Assembly: GCF_035594125.1 (NCBI RefSeq)
Contig: NC_087181.1
Location: forward strand, 14,264,000 to 14,327,999
Direction: 5' to 3'
Source of the DNA: Scylla paramamosain
Lineage: Eukaryota > Arthropoda > Malacostraca > Decapoda > Portunidae
Length of the DNA: 64,000 bases
Position numbers and translations under genes: made by a program. Under the pieces are notes generated by a model. That model was not told the DNA's origin. It did no database searches and worked only from the letters and a program-made list of their open reading frames with translations. Positions 45,279-57,064 of this stretch are shown one piece after another (positions within the stretch are counted from its first letter, which is position 1; each line of letters starts with the position of its first letter).

Positions 45279-45341
<63 letters not shown>
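45279..45341. repeat. (CT)n microsatellite
   Basis: Uninterrupted CT run. Confidence 0.97.
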
Positions 45342-45342
<1 letters not shown>

Positions 45343-45479
45343 GTGTCGCAGTCTGCCAAGGCACGCTGCGTTTTTCAGTGACATTTTGCGGGCGGGAATT
45401 ATTTAGCAATATCCAGAGCACGTCGAAGTGAGCAAATTAGGTGTTGTGAACAGGTGAGAGAGACACGTCAGAAAAGCCA

Positions 45480-45660
<181 letters not shown>

Positions 45661-46230
45661 GGTGTGTGCATGTGTTCGATCCCCATTACGTAAGCTAACC
45701 TTATTCACTTCCATCTGTACATAATACTTCTCCTTATCTCTCCTATCTCCTCTTTCGTTCTCCGCCTGATAGTTTCTTGTACCTTCCTTTATTCTCTTGT
45801 TCTTAAGTTCTCATCCATTTTGTCTTCTTCCTCTCTTCCACGAAATACACCGTAAAAACCAGACAAGCATCGTAGGAATCTGATTGGCCATTCCTGACCT
45901 AGCCTTCCTACACACGGCCCTTTGATTGGTTGGTATTTCCAACACCTGCGCATCTAACTACCAACATCATTAGATTCTTCGTACCTCTCTCTCTCTCTCT
46001 CTCTTTCTCTTTCTCCTGATGGTAATGCTCAATTGGTCTCATTGAGTTAGGAATTCTCACTAGTGCTCTTCCTTGTTTGCTTGATGCTTAGGTGGGTTTA
46101 CCTTGACTCACCTTGGTCTTGGTCCTAATGAAAGAACAGGTATTCCTTGGTAAGTCATTGCTACAATATTCCTTTCCAAACTCTTGACTGATATAGAGCT
46201 GAGATTGCTGTTCAGGTAGATGCTGTTGGA
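45661..46230. other. Spacer with two inverted CCAAT words
   Basis: Complex sequence. TGATTGGCC at 45,881 and TTGATTGGTTGG at 45,922 are reverse CCAAT boxes about 41 bp apart. Without a core promoter or gene I do not call a promoter. A short CT run is at 45,987-46,005. Confidence 0.4.
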
Positions 46231-46232
46231 TG

Positions 46233-46239
46233 TTTCTCT

Positions 46240-46291
<52 letters not shown>

Positions 46292-46346
46292 AGGAATTTT
46301 GCTTTTGTCATTCTAATCATACGGCGAAGGTCACTTAGCAAATTGG

Positions 46347-46428
<82 letters not shown>

Positions 46429-46535
46429 CAAAACATTATACATTTCCTGTTTATGGCCGTTGTAGTAAACACGTGCGCTACATTTTTCTACATTCATACA
46501 TGTAAACAACTTTTTTCCCTGCTCAGAAGTACGGT

Positions 46536-46606
<71 letters not shown>
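46233..46606. repeat. (CT)n, (GT)n and (CT)n tracts
   Basis: CT at 46,235-46,288, GT at 46,349-46,424, CT at 46,541-46,606. Confidence 0.96.
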
Positions 46607-46611
<5 letters not shown>

Positions 46612-46875
46612 GTGTAAATGTATACGTAGAAACATAAACACGCATCTCAACAGTGAAGTATGTCAGTACGTGCGTGCGTTGTGCTCTATGTACGTTTATA
46701 CCTGCACGTGCGCATGTAAGTATGAACGTGGGAGCTTGCGACACATTACCTGCTCCGTGTATTCCAGCGGGGGCGCCTGGGGAAAAAAATGTTATTCGGT
46801 ATACATAAGCATACAAATGTGTAGCTCATACATACACATTATACATGCAGAGTAGGGTTCGTGAGACCTGGAAGG
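46607..46875. other. Complex spacer
   Basis: Sequence with GTACGTGCGTGCG and TGTACGTTTATACCTGCACG words and a GC-rich CCAGCGGGGGCGCCTGG at 46,764. No gene recognised. Confidence 0.45.
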
Positions 46876-46879
46876 GGGG

Positions 46880-46910
<31 letters not shown>

Positions 46911-47142
46911 AAGGGGAGGGGGCAGAGAAGGAGGGTAGAGAGGGAATAGAGGGGAAAAGGAAGAGGAGGATGGGTAGAGAAGGGGATACGAAGGGGGAGA
47001 AGGAATGGTAGAAAGGGAGGGCAAGGGAGGAGGGGTAGAGGAGTGGTAGAAAATGGGGTTAGGAGAAGGAGAGGAGGAGTAGATAGGATGTAGGAGGGAG
47101 AAGGGGGTGTAGAGAATGGATAGCAGGGAGGGAAAGAAGGGC

Positions 47143-47206
<64 letters not shown>
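46876..47206. repeat. Purine-rich minisatellite and (GA)n
   Basis: AGGGGTAGAGAAGG-like units of about 20-30 bp at 46,900-47,140 between GA runs at 46,878-46,900 and 47,143-47,206. Confidence 0.88.
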
Positions 47207-47210
<4 letters not shown>

Positions 47211-47590
47211 CAGAATGCTTCCACTTTAAAACGTGATTTATGTTGGCGTTTGAAATTACTTAACAACCCGCCCCAAAGTTTCCTCCAAGTCGCCATTCTC
47301 TGATATAATTTTCCCTCCCCACCCCGGACAGCCCGCTACTTGTTCATTCCCTCCCTTGGCGCCGCGAGGGATGGTGGTGGTGGTGGTGGTGGTGGTGAGG
47401 GAAGAGGGGAGTGAGATAACGCACGTGTTTTTATCATGGTTATCACAGACATACACACTCACACATACAAGGTTGGAGGAAGGGACTGAGCAGGAGGAGG
47501 AGGAGGAATATATATAAGAAGTAAATAGAAAGACTGATTAATAGGAAAAGAGGAAAAGGAAGCGAAATGATTAGTCACTGAAAATAACAC
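47207..47590. other. Spacer with short (GGT)n and (GGA)n
   Basis: Complex sequence including CTTGGCGCCGCGAGGGATGG at 47,356, GGT repeats at 47,374-47,397 and GGA at 47,490-47,507. Confidence 0.5.
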
Positions 47591-47592
47591 GC

Positions 47593-47595
<3 letters not shown>

Positions 47596-47681
<86 letters not shown>
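47596..47681. repeat. (CT)n, about 86 bp
   Basis: Uninterrupted CT run. Confidence 0.97.
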
Positions 47682-47683
<2 letters not shown>

Positions 47684-47889
47684 AAAACCTTATCAACATC
47701 ACTTTTCCACGCACGTAAAAAGAAAAATAATCACACATTTTGCAACACTTCTTGAAATTTTGCGACTAAGCGAAACTAAACACTTTTTTTTCAGGTGCAC
47801 CAGGTAACCACTTGTTATCCCTTACCTGGACCAGCTCGATTATGATTGGCTAAGCAATAAAAGGCAACAGATATAGGTCTTATTTTTGG

Positions 47890-48042
47890 ATGTGAGGGTA
47901 AGGAGAGGAGAGAGGAAAGAAGGAAGGTAAAGAGATAGAGAAATGAGAAGAAAGGAAGAGAAGGAAAGAAGAAGAGATAGAAAAATGAGAAGGAAGGAAG
48001 GAAGGAAGGGAGAGAATGACACTTCCCAAGAGGATAGTGGAA

Positions 48043-48098
<56 letters not shown>
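47890..48098. repeat. Purine-rich stretch and (GA)n
   Basis: GGAAGGAAG- and AGATAGAGAAATGAGAAG-like repeats (the latter at 47,932 and 47,973) then GA at 48,045-48,098. Confidence 0.9.
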
Positions 48099-48102
<4 letters not shown>

Positions 48103-48361
48103 AGAGAGCGAGGATTGAATCAGGAAGAGAAGTAGTAGTAGGAAAAAGTTGTTACTGTTTAACTGAAGGAAACAAGGACTGTGTATACTGAAGTGCAAGA
48201 ACAAAGAGAAAGAAAGAGAGAAAAAAACAAAGAAATTGAAGCCTGCGTGTTGAATAAAAAGAAGGGAGTGAGAACGAAAAAAAAAAAAGGAACATGAAAT
48301 AAAAAAAAATAAGGTGGAAGGAAAAAAACTGAGGATGGAAAGGAAAAGCAGACAATGAAAT

Positions 48362-48367
<6 letters not shown>

Positions 48368-48428
<61 letters not shown>
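48368..48428. repeat. (GA)n microsatellite
   Basis: Uninterrupted GA run of about 60 bp. Confidence 0.97.
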
Positions 48429-48429
<1 letters not shown>

Positions 48430-48431
<2 letters not shown>

Positions 48432-48520
48432 AAAGGTGTCCGCGGAAAATTGGACCTTGCGATACAGGCGCAGTATTGGGCTATAAATGCCGCGCCTCCA
48501 CCCTTGGGCACATCCTTCAC
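48430..48520 (+). promoter_or_regulatory. Possible TATA-type core promoter
   Basis: GGGCTATAAATGCCGCGCC at 48,478 contains a good TATA box (TATAAA, 48,482-48,487) in a GC-rich setting, with a reverse CCAAT word (TATTGG) about 10 bp upstream and a GA tract further upstream. A start site would fall near 48,510-48,515 (ATCCTTCACATC). The downstream sequence is pyrimidine-rich without a recognisable gene, so this remains a motif-level call. Confidence 0.25.
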
Positions 48521-49350
48521 ATCTCCCCCCTCTCCCCCTCCCCTTCCCTGACGCCTCCCCACCCCCCTCACTCCCCACCCTCCTCTCCTCACTTTCCCAA
48601 GCGTCCACACCTTTTTCTTTCCTCTCCCTCTCTCTCTCTCTGTGTCTGTCTGTCTGTCTGTCTGTCTCTCTTCTTCCTTGTTTCCTTCCTTCCTTCTTCC
48701 TTCGGTAAATTCTTTTTTTTTGTTGTTTTTGTTTTATGTTTACTTTTTCTTTTTTATTTTATTTTTTTATCTTGGGTTTTTTCTGTTTTTCTTTTCTTTT
48801 TTTTTTTTTGTTTATTTTGTACTGTCGTTTGTTTATTTTATTTCCTGCTTCCTGTCTTTCATTTTGTTCATATTCTTTCTCTCTTTTGTTTATTTGTTTC
48901 TTTTCTCCATTTTTTCATTGTTTCTTTTTCTCTTCTTTGTTTTTTTATTAGTTCTTTTTTTCTGTTGTGTACGCGCTTCTTTTCATTTTCTTCTGTACGT
49001 TCGTTTTTTTTTCTATATCTTTCTTCCTTCCTTCTTTCCTCTCTTCCTTCCTTCCTTCCTTCCTTCTCACTTCCTTATTTCCATCGTAGCATCGTTTCTT
49101 TTTTTTTATTCTGTGTTTCTATTTGTCTCCTTTCATATTTTACTTTACTTTATCTTTTTCATCTACTTTTACTCTCCTGCTTATTTCCATCATTGTCTTC
49201 TTACTTTCATTCATTTTTTTTTCTTTCTCTTGTCTTCCTCCTTGTTTCCCTTCTTCCTTTATTTCCTTCCTTCTGAGCTCGTGTTCAGGAAATTGTTGTA
49301 GTTGTATTCTTCGTTTCCTTCTTTCATTCCATTATTTTTTTCCCCTTCCC
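48521..49350. repeat. Long pyrimidine-rich low-complexity tract
   Basis: About 830 bp C/T-biased, C-rich at the left and T-rich further right, with CTGT at 48,645-48,668 and CTTCC repeats at 49,022-49,065. A 303-codon frame rich in Phe, Leu and Ser follows from the bias and is not a gene. Confidence 0.85.
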
Positions 49351-49354
49351 TGAC

Positions 49355-49488
49355 TTGTCTTATTATTATTATTATTATTTATTTTTTTTTATTTCTGGTC
49401 AGGTTAGGTTAAGTGTGTTTTTTTGGTATTTGAGGTCGTATTATTATTATTTTATACTACTACTACTACTACAACAACAACAACAACA

Positions 49489-49531
<43 letters not shown>

Positions 49532-49535
49532 GTCA
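49355..49535. repeat. (ATT)n, (ACT)n, (ACA)n and (ACT)n
   Basis: ATT at 49,359-49,382 and 49,440-49,453; ACT, then ACA, then ACT at 49,455-49,530. Confidence 0.93.
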
Positions 49536-49974
49536 TTGTTCTTGATCTTCATGTTCTTGTTAATGTTGTTGTTTGTGTTATTGTTTTTCTTACTATTCCG
49601 CTCCTCTACCTTCTCCTCCTGTCTCCTTTCTCCCTCTCCCTCTCCCCTTCTCTCCCTTTTCCTCTCCACCCACCACCCCATCTCTCCCTCTTATATTATT
49701 CTCCTCAGGTCGCTGTTAATTCTTGCTCCCTGACAAATAACACGTGAACTACAAAAAGAAGACTTAGTAAGCTTAACCTCATTTGCATTTTACATATGTA
49801 TGCCGCAGTTTTCCTCCCGTGAAATGGTTTGTGACGTTTTTATTTGTCATTGCCTTCGAAGACTATTATTTGGCACATTTATCAAGCCTTGAGCGAGGGC
49901 GCGTTGAATTATGGGTGTGTGCTAGTGGGTGGGGTGGTAGGTTAGTGGGTTGGAGTTTATGGGGTGGGTGGGGT

Positions 49975-49976
<2 letters not shown>
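49536..49976. other. Pyrimidine-rich then complex spacer
   Basis: TTCTCCCTCTCCC-rich to 49,700, then complex sequence with an octamer-like CATTTGCAT at 49,780. No gene recognised. Confidence 0.5.
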
Positions 49977-50006
<30 letters not shown>

Positions 50007-50090
50007 CTGTGTGTGTGTTAAAAGGGGAGAGGTTTTTGTGGGTGTTGTTATTGTTTTTGTTGGTGGTGGTGGTGGGGTTAGTGGTGGTAC

Positions 50091-50186
<96 letters not shown>

Positions 50187-50215
50187 TTGTTGTTGTTGTT
50201 GTTGTTGTTGTTGTT
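49977..50215. repeat. (GT)n, (GGT)n, (AGT)n and (TTG)n
   Basis: GT at 49,978-50,018, GGT around 50,060-50,098, AGT at 50,099-50,187 and TTG at 50,188-50,215. Confidence 0.95.
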
Positions 50216-50264
50216 AAGCATCATTATCATCATCATTACCATAATCATCAACCAACACCACAAA

Positions 50265-50266
<2 letters not shown>

Positions 50267-50344
<78 letters not shown>
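50267..50344. repeat. (CT)n microsatellite
   Basis: Uninterrupted CT run of about 78 bp. Confidence 0.97.
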
Positions 50345-50348
<4 letters not shown>

Positions 50349-50539
50349 AGTGTGTCGGCTTTGTATGAAATAATTCCTCGTGTTTGCCCATTAGCAGCTT
50401 TCATTTTCTATACGCACACACCTTCACGCGAGTCTCCCCTGAGATAGCGACGAGGAGGAAAGAAAATGGGAAGAAAATGAAAGAATCGTGTCCCACAAGT
50501 CTCTGGGGGCGCGGCGGAGATAATGTTTACTTAAGTCAC

Positions 50540-50540
<1 letters not shown>

Positions 50541-50587
<47 letters not shown>

Positions 50588-50774
50588 CTCTTGATCATAG
50601 TGACACGCACCTTTGTTTTTTGTTTTTTTTTTTTCTTTTTTGGTGATTTTTTTTGGGGGGGAACTTTTTTAGGGGGTTATCCACACGCGATTTTGTTTTA
50701 TTTTTTGTGGATTTTATTTTGGTTTTGTGTAAATATTCCACGCACATGAGATTTTGAAGGCTATACGTACAGTA

Positions 50775-50810
<36 letters not shown>
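50541..50810. repeat. (GT)n, T-rich stretch and (CA)n
   Basis: GT at 50,541-50,586, T and G runs at 50,615-50,720, CA at 50,777-50,809. GT and CA are again in opposed orientation. Confidence 0.95.
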
Positions 50811-50811
<1 letters not shown>

Positions 50812-50914
50812 TTAATCTATCTTCATGCTGCAATAATTTCCTTATTTTTCTTTCCTTTTAACATCACCATCCGGAGTGGATTGTTTAATATTCACTCACG
50901 CCTGTGCCTTTCTT

Positions 50915-50917
<3 letters not shown>

Positions 50918-50985
<68 letters not shown>

Positions 50986-51016
50986 GTAGGAGTGAGAAAA
51001 AAGAAATAATGCCATT

Positions 51017-51087
<71 letters not shown>

Positions 51088-51110
51088 TGTAGGAGTGAAA
51101 AAAATGAATG
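50918..51110. repeat. Two (GA)n tracts from a tandem duplication of about 101 bp
   Basis: GA at 50,918-50,983 and 51,021-51,084. The right flanks match: GTGTAGGAGTGAGAAAAAAG at 50,984 and GTGTAGGAGTGAAAAAAATG at 51,087, each followed by an ATGNCATNACCA word. Confidence 0.92.
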
Positions 51111-51194
51111 TCATCACCATTTTTTCCTGCGTTATGTTACATAGAATTATAACATCCCATGAGTATCGTAAACCTGATTATATTACGCCGCGCC

Positions 51195-51590
51195 TACAGG
51201 GTGAGGCAGAAGTAGACGGCGGTTGTTACAGGGTGAGGCAGAAGTTGTATGTGGTTGTTGGTGAGGTAGAGGGATTAGTCGTTGCAGGGTGAGGCAGAAG
51301 TTGTAGCTGTTGGTGAGTTTAAAGAATTAGTTATTACAGGGTGAAGCAGAAGTAGTAGTTGTTAGAGTGAATCATAAATCGTTTTTTTTTTTATAATGAT
51401 TGTTAGAGTTTGAGTCACAAATTGTAGGTCTTAACGTGTCGAGTTTTAGTTGGTACAGAGTGAATCAAGAAATAGTTGCTACAGAATGAGTCAGAAGTAC
51501 TTATTACAGAGTGAGTAAGAAGTACAAGTGTTTACAGAATGAATCAGAAACAGTAGTGGTCATTACAGAGTGAGTCAGTAGTCAGAACAC
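51195..51590. repeat. Minisatellite, period about 30-45 bp, about ten copies
   Basis: The unit TTACAGGGTGAGGCAGAAGT, diverging rightward to TTACAGAGTGAGTCAGAAGT, recurs at about 51,194, 51,226, 51,284, 51,335, 51,460, 51,481, 51,504, 51,531 and 51,565, with partial copies between. Copies change gradually from GGTGAGGC to AGTGAGTC across the array. Confidence 0.88.
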
Positions 51591-52455
51591 TCCCAAACAA
51601 CCGTGAGTTCTGTGTCTGAGGCGTGTGTTCCATTTTCTGTGTCCTGTAGGCGAGGGCGGCCCGGGGGGAGCGTCAGGCAGCAGGCAGGCAGGCAGGCAGA
51701 CAGACAGACAGACAGGCAGAGGGTTAGGTTACAATTACTATTGGTGGCGCCTGTAGCGGTCGGCTGCCAAATCTACACACTGAGGTTGCCAGCTAACTAT
51801 TATAGACATTACCAGTGATTATTAAGTCCATGTTTTTTTCCGGACCTTCATTATGATTAGTGAAAAAAAAAATGCCAGGGATTCGAGTGACGGTGCGCTG
51901 CCGGTGCCTGAGGAAAGTCCCGGCGTAAATACTGATGTTTAGCTGTGTTTTGACCCGAGAGGCAAGATGAAAATGATAAAGATTTGGAAGGAATTTTAGT
52001 TGTATGATTGTGGTTCTCTTTGTTATTCTTTATCTTATTGTTTGGGGGAATGAGAGTGCTACGCTTGTTGTGTGATGAAGGACAGCGATTCCAAGCCTCT
52101 ATCGTTGTTGTTGTTATTGTTTTTGTTGTATTTCTTCTCCTCTCTTTCCTTCTTCTTACTCTTGTTCTTGTTTTTTTTGTTCTTATTGTTGTTGTTGTTC
52201 TCCTTCCCTTCTGCTCCTAGACGAAAAAATACATAAAGGAAAAAAAAACTGGAATCTTTAAGGAGAACTGATTCCAGAAGACATGGTGTATAAAAGAGGG
52301 TATGTTTTTATCTACATTTATTTTAACTAGTCAACTCTGTGCGGCGGAAGAACATAGGGAACATAATACTAAAAGAGATGAGTGAAGTTAAGAAAAGCTT
52401 CATTGTGTTTCGGGTTATGTTAATGAGAAAGTCATGTTGTTTCATTACTGAGTGC
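51591..52455. other. Complex spacer with (CAGG/CAGA)n
   Basis: Moderately complex sequence. CAGG/CAGA repeats at 51,677-51,716. GC-rich words such as TTGGTGGCGCCTGTAGCGG at 51,741. T-rich TTG/CTT filler at 52,100-52,200. No gene recognised. Confidence 0.5.
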
Positions 52456-52458
52456 AGC

Positions 52459-52534
<76 letters not shown>

Positions 52535-52618
52535 GGTAATGTTTGATGATTCACGAGGGAAAAGAAAAATGGCTGGAAGAGAAGACGAAAAAGGAAGAAA
52601 TAAAAGAAAGACAGAAAA

Positions 52619-52709
<91 letters not shown>

Positions 52710-52779
52710 AAAACACTAAACTTCCCTTAATTAAGAGAGAGATGCAGATCACAATGTAAAATTCTGTAAAACGTACCCG

Positions 52780-52843
<64 letters not shown>

Positions 52844-52880
52844 CACACAAAACAAAACACTAAACTTCCCTTAATCACTC
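52459..52880. repeat. Three (GA)n tracts with a 23-bp exact flank duplication
   Basis: GA at 52,459-52,531, 52,622-52,705 and 52,783-52,840. AAAACACTAAACTTCCCTTA (start of a longer match) follows the second tract at 52,710 and the third at 52,854, so tract plus flank was duplicated with a 144-bp shift. Confidence 0.95.
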
Positions 52881-53392
<512 letters not shown>

Positions 53393-53579
53393 GCACACTC
53401 AGACACACTTATCTTTATTTATTTCGCAATTACTAACTCACCTCAACACATTTTCTGCCTCTCACATTTAATATCACCACTACACACACACACACACACA
53501 CACCACTATTTCTCTTCATTAACTATCACATCATAATTCAGAATGACCCTTTAAAACTATCACGACTTCACTATTCCCA

Positions 53580-53790
53580 CACCGCGGCGATCCTTTCCTC
53601 AGGTCAGCCACCCGCCGGCGCGACCCTGCATGACCCGCCCATTACGAGGCAACACTGCGGCAAGATTTATGGAGTAAGATGCTTGCAGTTCAGCCGCAAT
53701 GGATCAGAATGCTGGCCTTGCTCATGACAAAAGCCTGGATTAGATAAGCAAGCAAGGGACACGGCGCCAGGTGATACGAGGATGCGAGAA
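53580..53790. other. GC-rich complex island
   Basis: About 210 bp with CpG-rich words (CACCCGCCGGCGCGACC at 53,609) and few simple repeats. The minus strand is open over part of it (SPGAVSLACLSNPGFCHEQG) but the frame runs into a GGA repeat on its N-terminal side. No domain recognised. Confidence 0.3.
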
Positions 53791-54165
53791 GGAGGAGGAG
53801 GAGGAGGAGGAGGAGGAAGAATACAAAAGGAAGGCAAACAGTAACAGATGTTGAGGTTCTTACTAGTTTGTTTAGAGAGAAGGAGGAGGAAGAGGGACAG
53901 GAGGAATAGAAAGGAATACAAAAGGAAGACAAACAGCAGCAGATATTGAGACCCTTACTAGCCTGTTTGTATAACTATCCTCCACTAACTACTAATGGGA
54001 GAGACAGAATAATGAAGTAGGAAGAGGAGGAGGAGGAATAAGAAGAAAAAAGTAGGTCTCCCAGATATTACAAAGAAAAACGAAGCAGCAACATACCTTT
54101 AGTTCCTTGCAATACTATTTAAAGGGTAAAAAGACAGGATAGTAAAGCAGAAGGCTCCTCCCCAC
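53790..54165 (+). repeat. Dispersed repeat family, copies 2-4 in tandem
   Basis: GAATACAAAAGGAAGGCAAA starts copies at 53,819 and, with A for G near the end, at 53,912; a more diverged copy starts at about 54,069. Blocks in order: CAGCAGCAGATATTGAG, TTACTAGCCTGTTTGTATAA, GGGAGAGACAGAATA and a final GACAGGATAGTAAAGCAG. These match the unit at 3498-3606 and its GACAGGATAGCAAA minisatellite. GGA repeats adjoin here too (53,791-53,818 and between copies). Confidence 0.8.
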
Positions 54166-54404
54166 CCACCCACCACTTCCTCCACCTTGGCATGGAAATA
54201 TAAAAGTTCCACGCAGTATGAGAGAAACTGGAAAAAAAATATACATCTAGAATTTATACAGGAGGGGATGAAGGGAAGCTGTGTTACTTCTATGGTGGCC
54301 TCTACACGTGTGACTATAACGAACACTCTAACATAACACATAAAAAGTAGTGGTGCACATTTGTAATATAACATAGTCAATGTACGTACGGGAGTAGTAA
54401 TTGT

Positions 54405-54769
54405 ATGTGTTAGAGGAGGAAGAGGAGGAGCAGGAGTAGGAGGAGGACGAGGAGAACGAGGAGTAGGAGGGGGTAGTGATTAGAGGAGGAGCAAGAGGAG
54501 GAGGTGAAGGAGGAGCTAGTTTTGGAAGAGATTAGAGGAGGTCAGGAGAGGATGTTACAGGTAATGGAAGCTAGAAGAGGAGGAGGAGAAGAAGGAGGAG
54601 AAGAAAGAGGAGGTTACTGTAGTGTTGGAGGAAGAGATAAGAGATCAGAGGTAGACGAGGTTAAAGGAGGAGGAGGAGGAGGAGGAGGAGGAAACCGGTC
54701 TATGAGGAAGCGAAACTGGTCATGGAAGATATAAACAACTTCAGTATTGCTCGCAAGGCGTGATCGTGC

Positions 54770-54825
<56 letters not shown>

Positions 54826-54840
54826 AGGGAGGGGGTGTAA
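54405..54840. repeat. (GGA)n block and (GA)n
   Basis: GGA-rich at 54,412-54,690 with GGAGGAGCTAGTTTTGGAAG-like words, then GA at 54,773-54,816 passing into GGGAGA. Confidence 0.9.
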
Positions 54841-55055
54841 TGTGTGGAGGAGAGGGATCAGGTTGGAATTATTGGCTCACCTAATTTCTCTCTTCATTAG
54901 CACAAGTTTCGACCACCGTGTTTCACCTGGGTCATAATAACACCTGCCGGGATCCAGGAGTCTGCCACTTCATGAGGTCAGGCAGAAGATTTGGCGGGAA
55001 AAAATGTGCACCTCTTTACATCCATTACCGCTGCCTCGTATTGGGGAGAAAGATG
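54841..55055. other. Short complex spacer
   Basis: Non-repetitive sequence; no gene recognised. Confidence 0.45.
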
Positions 55056-55415
55056 AAGATAGACTGGTAGGTAGATATATAAATTGGTTGATAGGTAGAT
55101 AGGAAAATGGATAAGTGTATAGATAGATAGATTGGTAAATAAATGATTAGATATATAGAGATAGATGGATAGATAGATAGACATAAATAGGCTGGTAGGT
55201 GGATAGAAAGATGGATTAGTATAGATAGATAGATAAATGATTAGATTCATGGATGGATAGATAGATAAAGATAAGATAGGTGGAAAGAAAGGTAGATAGA
55301 TAGAAAGATGCATAAGTATATAAACAGATAAATAAAGGGTTAGATAGAGAGTTAGATGAATAGATAGATAGATGGACGGATAGATAGATGGATATGGTTA
55401 GATAGATACATGACT
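55056..55415. repeat. (GATA)n degenerate tetranucleotide block
   Basis: GATA repeats with GGTA, GATG, GATT and AATA variants over about 360 bp, with a weak longer period of about 65-120 bp (GATAGATAGATTGGTAAATA-like words at 55,123 and 55,223). The Ile/Tyr/Ser-rich minus frame is a shadow. Confidence 0.88.
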
Positions 55416-55675
55416 TATTAACAGCAAATTAATTTCGTACAAGTTTCATTCTACATCAGTCAATGGTAAAATAATGAAAGAAAACGCGCCTTAAGACATC
55501 CATCTGATACATGAATAATTGAGAAAAGACACCATTTATTCCTAATGTATTTTTATATGTATAACCTTTAACCTGTTATTACATCATTGAAAAGGTGAAT
55601 TACCTTTCCTAATTTGATTACTTGCAGTTTTTACCTTTATAAGTATATGAAAGTTCGGTTATATAGAATTACATA
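55416..55675. other. AT-rich spacer
   Basis: No gene recognised. Confidence 0.5.
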
Positions 55676-55702
55676 TTATTATTATCATTATTATCATCAT
55701 CT

Positions 55703-55766
<64 letters not shown>

Positions 55767-55844
55767 AGCTATATTGTTTTGAAGTGTAATTAAGGATAGT
55801 TTTGAATATTAACTCTACTACTACTACTACTACTACTACTACTG

Positions 55845-55886
<42 letters not shown>
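55676..55886. repeat. (ATT)n and (ACT)n
   Basis: ATT at 55,676-55,765 and ACT at 55,814-55,886. Confidence 0.95.
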
Positions 55887-56159
55887 TTAACACGATCATC
55901 ACCATTACTAGCATTACTGAAAGAAAATAGGATAAATTAAAACAATACAAACGATCATATTAATTTATTTTTTTGTATGAGTGGAAGAATTCTCTTTAAT
56001 ATTATGTATTCATTTCTTTTATCATTATTAATTTTCCGGTCACTTGTAATTATGATTGGAAATGGCTTGGCTCTTTGGTTTCATGTTACAGGCTTATTTT
56101 TTTTTTTTTTTCATTTTAATTTTCTTGTTTCGTGTAATTAAATTCTATTGAGGATAACT

Positions 56160-56370
56160 GTGAAGTGGGAGGAGGAGGAGAAGGAGGAGGAGGAAGAAGA
56201 ACAAGAAAAACAAGAATAAGAAGAACAGGAACAAGAGCAAGGAAAAAGGAAAAAAGAAAGAAAAACCAAGTAGATGAAGAAATTGAAGAAGAAGAAAAGA
56301 TGAAGACGAAGAAAAGGACGAAGAAAGGAACAAACAAATAAACAAAACCAAGCAAAAAAAAAACAAAAAC
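56160..56370. repeat. Purine-rich stretch
   Basis: GGA at 56,168-56,192, then GAAGAA- and CAAGAA-rich sequence to about 56,370. Confidence 0.82.
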
Positions 56371-56459
56371 GAAAATTCAGACAAAGATCAGAGGTGCGTA
56401 GGCAGAAGTACAACAAATTAATTTTACACACCGAGACACTGAACCAGCAAAACCAGAAC

Positions 56460-56700
56460 CGAAGAAAGAGATATTGACTGCAGTAAAGTTATCACGCGGG
56501 GACTTTGAACCTGGGCCGGGGGAGGTGAATGCCCTAGAACTGGAACCTGGCTGGGTCTTTGGGTGTTTCGGAATGTGGCTCAGTGAACACGCGAGAGGCT
56601 GGGAGGTTGAGAGGTCACGAAGGTGGAGTCTGAGCCGCGCCTTTAATAATGCTTCCTTCCTTCTCTCCTTTTTATTCAGGGCAGAGTAAGAGGTGAAGGA
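56460..56700. other. Complex GC-richer island
   Basis: About 230 bp of ordinary-complexity sequence. A plus frame reads MTAVKLSRGDFEPGPGEVNA from 56,474 to a stop at about 56,689, but the codon at its start is not ATG, and the end is CTTCC-rich. The minus strand carries CCAGGTTCAAAGTCCCCGCG (about 56,493-56,512), one base off a Pol III box B; no box A is at the right distance. Confidence 0.25.
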
Positions 56701-56944
56701 AGGATGATGCTGATGAAAGGGTATTTTATGATATGGATGAATCTAATGGTTTTTAGAATTAATGGGTGTTTGTTTATTGTTAGGTTTGTTTAGGGTTTGT
56801 TAGTAGTGGATGTGTTAGACTGATAGATAAGGAAGTAAATACACAAAAACCTGGATTTTGGGAAGTAGATGGATGGGTAGATGTCACGGAAGTACAGACA
56901 GGTGAAAAAATAGATAGGTAAAAAAAATATATAGATTACTCAAC

Positions 56945-57031
56945 TAGAAAATGCGTTTATACCTTTATTTTTCCACTTCACTTGTAGCGATGCGCAGTGT
57001 GTAGGTAGAAGTAGGTGGAAAAAGGACAAAA

Positions 57032-57064
<33 letters not shown>

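Noticed and set aside
45670..45690. GTGTTCGATCCCC, a box B-like word
   Set aside because: It sits directly after a GT/CTGT repeat; no box A and no T-stem.
46764..46780. CCAGCGGGGGCGCCTGG as a CTCF site
   Set aside because: It is one base short of the core spacing, and one such word is expected by chance in GC-rich patches.
48365..49276. 303-codon frame, the longest in the window
   Set aside because: It starts in a GA tract and continues through a pyrimidine-rich tract. Its Phe/Leu/Ser composition is dictated by base bias and overlapping frames are equally open.
56490..56515. Minus-strand GGTTCAAAGTCC as a tRNA or SINE box B
   Set aside because: It has an extra base relative to the consensus and no partner box A.
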